Positions 25,082-31,581 of a stretch of DNA of 64,000 nucleotides are shown here, piece by piece. The notes beneath the pieces are model-generated. The model was not told where the DNA came from. It did no database searches and was given only the letters and a program-made list of their open reading frames with translations. Position 1 is the stretch's first letter, and every line of letters starts with the position of its first letter. This stretch comes from Nonomuraea maritima (GTDB lineage: Bacteria; Actinomycetota; Actinomycetes; Streptosporangiales; Streptosporangiaceae): contig NZ_FNFB01000011.1 in assembly GCF_900100395.1 (NCBI RefSeq), positions 1-64,000 of the forward strand, written 5' to 3'. The translations under genes and the position numbers were made by a program.

Positions 25082-25864
25082 TCAGTGGACGGAGAAACCC
25101 CCGTCGACGAAGAGCATCTGCCCGGTCACGAACGCGGACGCGTCGCTCGCCAGGAAGACCGCCGCGCCCGCGAAGTCCTGCGGGACGCCGTTGCGCCCGG
25201 CCATGTGCCGCGCGGCGAGCGCCTCGACGCGGCCGGGGACGGCCTGCGCGGGGGCGGTGAGCGGGGTGAGCACGAACCCGGGCACGATCGTGTTGACGCA
25301 CACCCCGTGCGCCGACCACGCCTCGGCCTGAGAGCGGGTGAGCCCGGCCAGGGCGGCCTTGGCGGTGCCGTAGACGCCGCTGTCGCCGAACGCGCTGATC
25401 GACTGCTGCGAGCCGACGTTGAGGATGCGGCCCCATCCACGCGCCGCCATCCGGGGCCCGTGGTGCTGCCCCAGCAGGTACGGCGCCGTCAGGTTGACCG
25501 CCAGCGTGCGTTCGTAGTCGTCGGCGGTGAGGTCGGCCATCGGCTTGCGGATGTTGTTGCCGGCGTCGTTGACCAGGATGTCGATGTCGCCGACAGTGTC
25601 GTCGACGGTGTCGCAGACACGCCGGAGGTCGTCGCGCCGGCCCAGGTCGGCGCTGATGGCATGGGCGGTGACACCGTGAGCGCGTAACCGTTCGACCGCC
25701 TCGTCCAGCGGGTTCTGCCTGCGCGCGACGATCACGACCTCGGCCCCGGCCCGCCCGATGGCCTCGGCCATGGCGTACCCGATGCCCGAACTGCCCCCGG
25801 TGACGAGCGCCCGGCGGCCCCGCAGGGAGAACAGCTGATCAAGATAGTCCGACGACATCGACAT
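25082..25864 (-). CDS. SDR family oxidoreductase
   Basis: A 260-aa classical short-chain dehydrogenase. It has the cofactor motif VTGGSSGIGYAMAE (about 21-34), catalytic Ser in NVGSQQS, Tyr and Lys in VYGTAKAA, and the C-terminal VTGQMLFVDGGFS. The usual NNAG is NDAG here, a conservative change. The layout resembles gluconate 5-dehydrogenase or 3-oxoacyl reductase types. It is the most distal gene of a minus-strand run; upstream of it lies the IS605-like relic. Confidence 0.9.
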   Translation of the reverse strand: MSMSSDYLDQLFSLRGRRALVTGGSSGIGYAMAEAIGRAGAEVVIVARRQNPLDEAVERLRAHGVTAHAISADLGRRDDLRRVCDTVDDTVGDIDILVNDAGNNIRKPMADLTADDYERTLAVNLTAPYLLGQHHGPRMAARGWGRILNVGSQQSISAFGDSGVYGTAKAALAGLTRSQAEAWSAHGVCVNTIVPGFVLTPLTAPAQAVPGRVEALAARHMAGRNGVPQDFAGAAVFLASDASAFVTGQMLFVDGGFSVH

Positions 25865-25946
25865 GGCCCGTCAACGTACACCCCTGGAGACTCGCGTGAA
25901 CCTTTCCGGCTCCTCGCCCGACTGTGCAGGGTGACGGGAGGATGAG

Positions 25947-26110
25947 TTGACCTCCTCCCCCTCGTGAACGAGGGGGATTCCCACGGTCGCCCGTGAGGTT
26001 TCCTGCTTCACTGCCGGTTGCCCGCCCGAGAGGATTCTCGTTGAGGTCTTACACCAGCTCCACAGGCGTTTCAGCTCTCCGCCGGCCCGGCGGCGAGGGT
26101 GTTTGCGATC
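25947..26110 (-). ncRNA. Putative orphan omega RNA scaffold
   Basis: The minus strand from about 26110 to 25947 contains the AAACGCCTGTGGAG...GTAAGACC core, an intervening CCTCTCGGGCGGGCAACCGG stretch and the terminal hairpin. If transcribed and processed like TnpB RNAs, the guide would begin at 25946 and read CTCATCCTCCCGTCACCCTG. Transcription is not shown; this is inference from layout and similarity. Confidence 0.35.
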
Positions 26111-26270
26111 GTTCGTCCGGTGGCTTGGTTGTCGCCACCGTCGAACAGATTACCGAACCGTGTCGTGTCGCGTGGCGTTTTGACGCCGGTTCGCCTGACG
26201 GCGAATCGGCTGCCCCTGTCCTGTTCCGCAGGGGTCCGATTCCTCCCCCGCCTGAAGGCGGGGGTCTCCT
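25947..26270 (-). mobile_element. IS200/IS605-like relic: two end hairpins and omega-RNA core, no tnpB
   Basis: Two hairpins of identical geometry bound this 0.32-kb element: CCCCCTCGT-ga-ACGAGGGGG (25957-25976) and CCCCCGCCT-ga-AGGCGGGGG (26245-26264). Both are preceded by CCT and lie in the same orientation, as expected of IS200/IS605 left and right ends. Read on the minus strand, the right end finishes GGAGGAGGTCAA at 25947, the sort of sequence that ends many omega-RNA scaffolds. A 27-nt block at 26045-26071 matches 22 of 27 positions of the IS607 TnpB RNA region at 5799-5825. No transposase or TnpB coding sequence remains. Confidence 0.6.
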
Positions 26271-26282
26271 CGGAGGCATGTG

Positions 26283-26807
26283 ATGACCGATGAGGTACTG
26301 GTGGTGCGTGCTCAGCTGGGTGAGCGCGCGGCGCTGGCGGAGTTGCTGTCGCGGTGGCGGACGCCGGTGTGGGTCTATGTGCGCCGCATGCTGGACGCCG
26401 ACCGGGCCGACGACGTGACGCAGGAGATCTGGCTGTCGGTGGTCCGCGGCCTGCCCCGGCTGCGCGACCCGGGCCGGTTCGCGCCGTGGTTGTTCACGAT
26501 CGCCCGCAGGTCGATCACCGACCGGCTGCGCGGCGAGTACGCCCAGGCCGAGGAGACGCCCGTGGCGGGCGACGCGGTCGTCGACGACCCCGTCGAGGCG
26601 ATGGTGGATCGTGCCGCCCTGGTGAGCGTGCTGTCGGAGCTGCCCGTCCTCGAGCGGGAGGTTCTCGTCCTGTTCTACCTGGAGGACCTGCCGGTGGACG
26701 TGTGCGCGGACATCTGCCGGGTTCCCGCCGGGACGGTCAAGTCCCGGCTCAACCGCGCCCGTCGCCTGCTGCGTGAGCACCTGGAGGAGAAGGGATACAG
26801 GCCATGA
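26283..26807 (+). CDS. ECF-type RNA polymerase sigma factor
   Basis: A 174-aa extracytoplasmic-function sigma factor. Region 2 (about 18-80) contains ADDVTQEIWLSVVRGL and FAPWLFTIARRSITDRLR; region 4 (about 115-168) contains LPVLEREVLVLFYLEDLPV and VPAGTVKSRLNRARRLLREHL. The ribosome site CGGAGG (26271-26276) sits directly beside the left-end hairpin of the IS605-like relic, so the relic supplies most of the upstream region. GTG 26280 is an alternative start. It leads a four-gene operon and overlaps the next gene by 4 bp; no classical anti-sigma is adjacent, but the next protein may play that part. Confidence 0.9.
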   Translation: MTDEVLVVRAQLGERAALAELLSRWRTPVWVYVRRMLDADRADDVTQEIWLSVVRGLPRLRDPGRFAPWLFTIARRSITDRLRGEYAQAEETPVAGDAVVDDPVEAMVDRAALVSVLSELPVLEREVLVLFYLEDLPVDVCADICRVPAGTVKSRLNRARRLLREHLEEKGYRP

Positions 26808-27286
26808 CGGATGAGCCGCGCCTGTCGGCGCAGGAAATGATCGAACGGCTGGCGCCGACGCTGTCGCGCGCGACCCGGATCCGGGCGGTGACCGCGCTGC
26901 TGGCCGGCGTGGCGGGCGTCGTGTTCGTGGGCACGTTGTGGTGGTCGGAGCCGGGCCCGCTGCCCGGTCGTACGCATGTGGCGTTCGGGCTGTTCACCGT
27001 GATCTGCCTGGCCTGGGCCGCGTACGGCGGGTGGCTGCTGACGCGCAAGGTCGCGTTGTTCGCCACCGATCGGGTGGTGGCCGCCTGGATCGGCCTGGTC
27101 GCCTCGCTCGCCACCACGGCGGCCGTCGTCTTCGTGGCCGCGCAGCGCGGCGCGGGCGTGGGACTCCCCTTGGGGGCCGGGTTGCTGATCGTCGCGGTGG
27201 CGTCGGCGCTGGTGGTGCGCTCCCACGCCCGGCGGGCCGCGCTGCTGCGCCGCCTGCGCGAGCTGACCGGACGGGACGAGCGGTGA
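26804..27286 (+). CDS. Membrane protein of unknown function in sigma/ABC operon
   Basis: A 160-aa protein with a polar N-terminus (about 1-22: MTDEPRLSAQEMIERLAPTLSRATRIR) and four hydrophobic helices (about 25-43, 55-78, 88-108, 115-135), then a basic tail. Start and stop both overlap neighbours by 4 bp, so it is tightly coupled between the sigma factor and the ABC ATPase. Position and membrane topology would suit an anti-sigma or transporter accessory role, but no zinc-binding HxxxCxxC motif is seen, so this is only a suggestion. Confidence 0.75.
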   Translation: MTDEPRLSAQEMIERLAPTLSRATRIRAVTALLAGVAGVVFVGTLWWSEPGPLPGRTHVAFGLFTVICLAWAAYGGWLLTRKVALFATDRVVAAWIGLVASLATTAAVVFVAAQRGAGVGLPLGAGLLIVAVASALVVRSHARRAALLRRLRELTGRDER

Positions 27287-28026
27287 ACGCGCTGGAGACC
27301 GTGGGGCTGGGCAAGCGGTACCGGCAGCGGTGGGCCCGGGAGAGGTGGGCCCGGGAGAGGTGGGCGCGGGAGAAGTGGGCGCTGCGCGACGCCGGCGTCG
27401 CGGTGCCCGCCGGGGCCAGGGCCGCGCTGGTCGGGCCGAACGGCGCGGGCAAGTCGACGCTGCTGAACCTGGTGTCTGGGCTGCTGAGGCCCACCAGCGG
27501 CCGGGTGGAGGTGTTCGGCCGGCCGCTGGAGCGGGCCGCGGTCGCGTTCGTGGCCCAGGACAAGCCGCTGTACCGCCGGTGGAGCGTCGACGACATGTTG
27601 CGCTTCGGCGCCGCCACCAACGCCCGCTGGGACCGCGCGGCCGCGCGGTCGCTGCTGGACGGGCACGACATCGGCCCGCGCGAGCGGGTGGACCGGTTGT
27701 CCGGCGGCCAGCGCACGCTGCTCGCGCTCGCGCTGGCCGTCGGCAAGCGCGCCGACCTGGTGGTGCTGGACGAGCCGCTGGCCGAGCTCGACCCGCTGGC
27801 CCGCGTCCAGGTGATGGGCGTGGTGCGTGAGCTGGAGGCGACCGTGCTGCTGTCGTCCCACATCCTGGCCGATCTGGCCGGGGTGTGTGACCACCTGATC
27901 CTGCTCGGCGGCGGCCGGGTCCGGCTGTGCGGCGGTTTCGCCGAGCTGCTGGGCGACCGTCCCGCCACCGGCCTCGAAGACCTGGTGCTGCACCACCTGC
28001 GCAATCTTCCTGAGGAGGCCCGATGA
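27283..28026 (+). CDS. ABC transporter ATP-binding protein with RWARE repeats
   Basis: A 247-aa ABC ATPase. Walker A GPNGAGKS, signature LSGGQRTLLALAL, Walker B LVVLDEPLAELDPLA and switch His in LSSHILADL are intact. Near the N-terminus (about 14-32) the normally short strand before the core is expanded into three RWARE-type pentapeptides encoded by a 15-bp tandem repeat. The GTG start overlaps the preceding stop. It works with the permease that follows; the cargo is unknown. Related sigma-linked ABC operons in actinomycetes respond to envelope stress or antibiotics. Confidence 0.88.
   Translation: MNALETVGLGKRYRQRWARERWARERWAREKWALRDAGVAVPAGARAALVGPNGAGKSTLLNLVSGLLRPTSGRVEVFGRPLERAAVAFVAQDKPLYRRWSVDDMLRFGAATNARWDRAAARSLLDGHDIGPRERVDRLSGGQRTLLALALAVGKRADLVVLDEPLAELDPLARVQVMGVVRELEATVLLSSHILADLAGVCDHLILLGGGRVRLCGGFAELLGDRPATGLEDLVLHHLRNLPEEAR
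27326..27375 (+). repeat. 15-bp in-frame tandem repeat (about 3 copies)
   Basis: The unit GGTGGGCCCGGGAGA recurs with few changes, encoding RWARE-RWARE-RWAREK. Because the unit is a multiple of three, copy number can change without a frameshift. Confidence 0.85.
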
Positions 28027-28655
28027 CGGGGCTGCTGTGGGTCGCCTGGCGCGGGCAGCGCGCCCAGGCCGCCGCCATCGCCGCGCTGCTCCTGCTGTAC
28101 GGCGCCGCCGTCGTGGCGGAGCGGCTGGAGCCGGGGCTGAGCGGGCTCACCTTCCAGCTGTCGGGCTTCCTGGCGGGCGCGATCTGCCTGATCTGGGGTG
28201 CTCCTCTCGTCGCGAGGGAGTTCGAGGCCGGCACGTACAAGCTGGCCTGGACGCAGGGCGTGTCGAGAGGCCGCTGGCTGGTCGCCGTCCTCGGGGTGGC
28301 GGCGGGCGGCGCCGTGGCCGCGGCGGCCGTTCTCGCCGCGGTGCTGGCGTGGGGCCTGCCGGACGCCGGGGGTGATTCTCTGGCCTGGGCGTACTACGAG
28401 AGCCATGGCGTGGTCCCGTTCGGCAGGGCGCTGTTCGCACTGGCGCTCGGCGTCGCGCTCGGCGCGGTCACCCGGCACACGCGGATCGCCATGCCGTTGT
28501 CGGTGCTCCTGGTCGGCGTCGCCCAACTCGCCGCCCGGGCCCTGCGCGCCCGGTTCGACATGCCGTTCTGGACCCTGCAGTGGACGGAGACGGCGGCCCA
28601 CCTGCTCCTCGCCGTCGCCCTGACCGCTGCCGCCTACGTGGCGATCCGGCGCTGA
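28023..28655 (+). CDS. ABC transporter permease of sigma-linked operon
   Basis: A 210-aa membrane protein with about five or six hydrophobic helices and the ABC-2-like elbow LVAREFEAGTYKLAWTQGVSRGRW (about 58-81). That sequence closely resembles actinomycete ABC permeases in sigma-factor-linked operons. Its ATG overlaps the ATPase stop. It is the last gene of the operon starting at 26283; it probably homodimerises as the channel. Confidence 0.85.
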   Translation: MTGLLWVAWRGQRAQAAAIAALLLLYGAAVVAERLEPGLSGLTFQLSGFLAGAICLIWGAPLVAREFEAGTYKLAWTQGVSRGRWLVAVLGVAAGGAVAAAAVLAAVLAWGLPDAGGDSLAWAYYESHGVVPFGRALFALALGVALGAVTRHTRIAMPLSVLLVGVAQLAARALRARFDMPFWTLQWTETAAHLLLAVALTAAAYVAIRR

Positions 28656-28700
28656 GCGTGCCCCGGGGGATTGTCGGTGTCGATCCCTAGGCTGCGGCCC

Positions 28701-28748
28701 ATGATCGAGATGAACTTACGCCTGGCCCGCATCGGAGCACCCGCGTGA
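28701..28748 (+). CDS. Possible 15-codon upstream ORF with TTA codon
   Basis: ATG at 28701 opens a 15-codon frame (MIEMNLRLARIGAPA) whose TGA overlaps the GTG start of the 864-aa protein (GTGA). A TAGGCT -10 element ends 7 nt before this ATG, so the message would begin at the ATG. The sixth codon is the rare TTA. It would couple translation of the downstream gene to availability of the TTA-reading tRNA. The peptide itself has no recognisable function and the reading could be chance. Confidence 0.35.
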   Translation: MIEMNLRLARIGAPA

Positions 28749-31339
28749 ACACCGCGCGAGAGGCGCTCGACCGCATCGAGACCAGTTCCGTGGCGAGCCT
28801 CGTGGCCTTCCTCGAGGGCCTCGGTGACGACGACAGGCGTCTGATCGCCTGGTGCCTGCCCGCTCACCTGAGCGAACGCAGGCGCGGCGGGTGGGAGGCC
28901 GAACAGCGGGTCAGGGAGCGGGCGCACCTCTACCGCGTGGCCGGGGCGTCCTGCATGGCCGGGGCGGCGCAGGTGGCGTCCTGGCTCGACCGGCGGGAGC
29001 TTCGCCAGGTGGAGGCCGAGGCCGACGCCGCACGCCTGATGTCCGTACTCGCGGACCGGCCGCTGGAGTGGCGCCGTGATCTCGCCGTCCGTCTGGTGCG
29101 GCGGCTGCGGCCGGGCACCGGTCCGATGTGGCGGCGCGGGCAGGCGCTGGGAAACTGGGATCTGGCCGCGGCTCTGGTCATCGACACGGGCGTCGAGCCG
29201 CCGGAGAACGACGCGTTCGTGTCCGGGTGGGTGCTGCGGACGGCCGATCGGCAGCAGAAGCACGGTGGCGCCGCGCTCGCCGACGACGGGCTGCTCGATC
29301 ACATGCTGCCGCGCCTGTTCCAGGCGCAGGGCGTGGGAGTCCACGCAGACGGTGGCACCCTCGCCGGCGAGCTGGTCGCGCTGTCCCGTACGGGCCGGGT
29401 GCCGCGCCGGGCGCTGCTCGACGGCTGCATGAGCCGGTTCCTGACCGGGGTCGACGCCGCCGACGCCGGTTCGTTCGTCATGCTGTGGCGGGAGCTGCAG
29501 CCGGAGGCGGCCGAGATCCCGGTGGCCGACTTCGTCCGGGTGCTGCCGTCGGCGCCCTCACCCCTGCTTCAGCTCGCCGTGGAGGAACTGCACCGGGCGG
29601 AGTCCGCGGGAATGCTCGAGGCGGACCTGTTCGCCGAGGCGGTCCACACGCTGGCGTACCGGCCGGAGAAGAAGAACATGGCGGCCGCGGTGAAGTGGAT
29701 CGCCGCCGCGCCCCCGGCCAGGGGCGGCGCCGCGGCGGCCGCGCTGGCGCCGGTGTTCGACATCGACACTCCCGGCCTGCGCGAGCGTGCGGTACGGGTC
29801 GCGGTCAAGCTCGCCCCGCACACGTCCGAACCCGGCAGGGAGGCGATCCGCGAGGCGGGTGCCCGGCTGCCCGCCGACCTGCGCCGGCGATTGGCCGCGG
29901 CCTATGGCGCGGTGGACGAGGTGCCGTCCGAGCCGGTGGTCGTTCCCGCGCTGACCGCGACGCCGCTACCCGCCCTGGCCCCGCCCATCGCCTCGGTGCC
30001 GGAACTGGCCGCGGAGCTGGACGAACCCCTCTGGCCGCAGGATCCGGCGCGGTTCGAGCGCATGCTCGCAGCGCTGGTCGAGCTGTCACACCGAGACCGC
30101 GATGCCGTCGTGGCGGGGTTGCAGTCGTGGTGGCGGACGAACTGGAGACACCCCTTCGACGTGAGCATCTACGCGTACGGGATTTCCGGCTTCGACGAAG
30201 AAATCGGTTCTCTGCTGTCGCGGTGCGCGCTGGCCATCGTGTCGCCCGCGGACAGCCGCGCTCTGACCAAGGAGCTGAACGGCAACGGTCGCCGGCCCGG
30301 CCCCGAGCCCGCTCCGCAGCGCTTCGTCCAGAAGCGTTTCCGCGAGGTCGTCTCCCTGCTCGAACGTGGGGAGACGATCCCCGTGCTGCTGGCCACGCCG
30401 ACCTCGCCCACCGGGCACGTCGACGCGGCCACCCTGGTCACGCGCATGGAGCGGCTGGACGGCGCCGAGCCGCTCGAGTACGACTTCCTGCAGGCGTTGC
30501 TGCGGCTGCCGCGCCGGATCGATCCGGAAGTGGTCGTGCGGGCGGAGAGACTGCCGTCGCAGGCGGGCCGGCGGCTGGCGGCCCGCCTGCGCGACGGCGG
30601 GCTGCCTGACCCGGTCGTGACCTGGGAGGTCGGGGCGTTCGGCCGCCCCTCCTACTACCAGTCGCTGAAGGAGGCGCATGCCCGGCTGGCACCGCCCGAG
30701 GGCATGCCGGGGCCGCTCGCCGAGCTGTGGACGCTTGAGCCCGTGTCCGGCGGTCGCGGCTTCTCCCGGAACACGGTGTGGTGGCCGTCGGTCATGCCGT
30801 CGCATCGGGAGGCCGTGGCCGCGCACCTCCTCGAGGGCGCCCCGGGGTTCATGGACGTGGCGGCCGTGGCCGCCCTGGCGCACAACGACGGTCCGGTCGG
30901 TCTGGCGACGGCGAGCACGATCGTGGCGGGCATGAGCCATCCGGCGTCTGCCCAGCGGGCCCTGTCCGCCGACGCGATCCTCGCGCTGGCCGCGCACGGG
31001 GAACTGCCCGCGGCCGACCTCGGCCGGGCACTCGGCCACATGGTCCGATGTGAGCAGGTCAAGCTGAACCTGATCATCGGCGTCCTCGGCGAGCTCACGG
31101 CGCGCGGGGCACACGCCGAGGTGTGGACGGCTCTGGCTCAGGCGCTACCGCTGCTGCTGCCCGGCCCCGGCGAGAAGGCGAGAGCCGGGCTGGGCAACCT
31201 GCTCGCAGTCGCCACGCAGGCGGCGGAACTCACAAGAGCGCAGGACGATGTACCAGGACTGGCGGACCTGGCGGCTCGCAAGGGCTCAAGCCTGCTGATC
31301 CACGAGGCACGCCGCCTCCAGGAGACACTCTCCGCTTGA
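28745..31339 (+). CDS. Large alpha-helical protein of unknown function (HEAT-like, possibly DUF6493)
   Basis: An 864-aa soluble protein made almost wholly of short amphipathic helices with Ala/Leu-rich turns, suggesting an alpha-solenoid (HEAT/ARM-like) scaffold. Distinct parts are a polar N-terminal half (1-430), a proline-rich hinge (about 400-420: PALTATPLPALAPPIASVP) and a C-terminal half containing WWRTNWRHPFDVSIYAYG. The overall style resembles DUF6493-type actinobacterial proteins, but I cannot confirm the family. No catalytic or membrane motif is visible. The GTG start has GGAG upstream and overlaps a small upstream ORF. It stands alone between an ABC operon and a peptidase. Confidence 0.6.
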   Translation: MNTAREALDRIETSSVASLVAFLEGLGDDDRRLIAWCLPAHLSERRRGGWEAEQRVRERAHLYRVAGASCMAGAAQVASWLDRRELRQVEAEADAARLMSVLADRPLEWRRDLAVRLVRRLRPGTGPMWRRGQALGNWDLAAALVIDTGVEPPENDAFVSGWVLRTADRQQKHGGAALADDGLLDHMLPRLFQAQGVGVHADGGTLAGELVALSRTGRVPRRALLDGCMSRFLTGVDAADAGSFVMLWRELQPEAAEIPVADFVRVLPSAPSPLLQLAVEELHRAESAGMLEADLFAEAVHTLAYRPEKKNMAAAVKWIAAAPPARGGAAAAALAPVFDIDTPGLRERAVRVAVKLAPHTSEPGREAIREAGARLPADLRRRLAAAYGAVDEVPSEPVVVPALTATPLPALAPPIASVPELAAELDEPLWPQDPARFERMLAALVELSHRDRDAVVAGLQSWWRTNWRHPFDVSIYAYGISGFDEEIGSLLSRCALAIVSPADSRALTKELNGNGRRPGPEPAPQRFVQKRFREVVSLLERGETIPVLLATPTSPTGHVDAATLVTRMERLDGAEPLEYDFLQALLRLPRRIDPEVVVRAERLPSQAGRRLAARLRDGGLPDPVVTWEVGAFGRPSYYQSLKEAHARLAPPEGMPGPLAELWTLEPVSGGRGFSRNTVWWPSVMPSHREAVAAHLLEGAPGFMDVAAVAALAHNDGPVGLATASTIVAGMSHPASAQRALSADAILALAAHGELPAADLGRALGHMVRCEQVKLNLIIGVLGELTARGAHAEVWTALAQALPLLLPGPGEKARAGLGNLLAVATQAAELTRAQDDVPGLADLAARKGSSLLIHEARRLQETLSA

Positions 31340-31495
31340 CCCACCGCCCCCGGCAGCCGGGCACGTTCGTGTCACAGAAGGTTCCTCAAGCCCCCACCCC
31401 TGATCCCGGCCCCCTGAGCTCCCGAAGCTACGGCGAGGGGCAAAGTAGCTCGCCGGTGAGCGGCCCGAGCCGGCCGCTTGCCACGCCTTCCTGGC

Positions 31496-31525
31496 CCCCT
31501 CCGTCGGGCGAGCCCGGCGGAGGGG
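31496..31525 (+). terminator. Probable hairpin terminator
   Basis: Arms CCCCTCCGTCGGG / CCCGGCGGAGGGG (one mismatch) with a CGAG loop lie in the 242-bp gap after the 864-aa gene and before the S9 peptidase promoter region. Confidence 0.45.
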
Positions 31526-31581
31526 CGCGTTGCTCCAATGTCCGATAAGTCGCTTAATCTCCGGCATATGATCATGCGCCT

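Noticed and set aside
26049-26780. Minus-strand frame across the IS605-like relic and sigma gene
   Set aside because: Mostly antisense to the sigma gene; the part in the relic does not show TnpB motifs, so it is not a surviving tnpB.
31496-31525. Hairpin as an operator of the S9 peptidase
   Set aside because: It is closer to an imperfect GC-rich terminator following the 864-aa gene; no repeats or dyads at the promoter itself support an operator.
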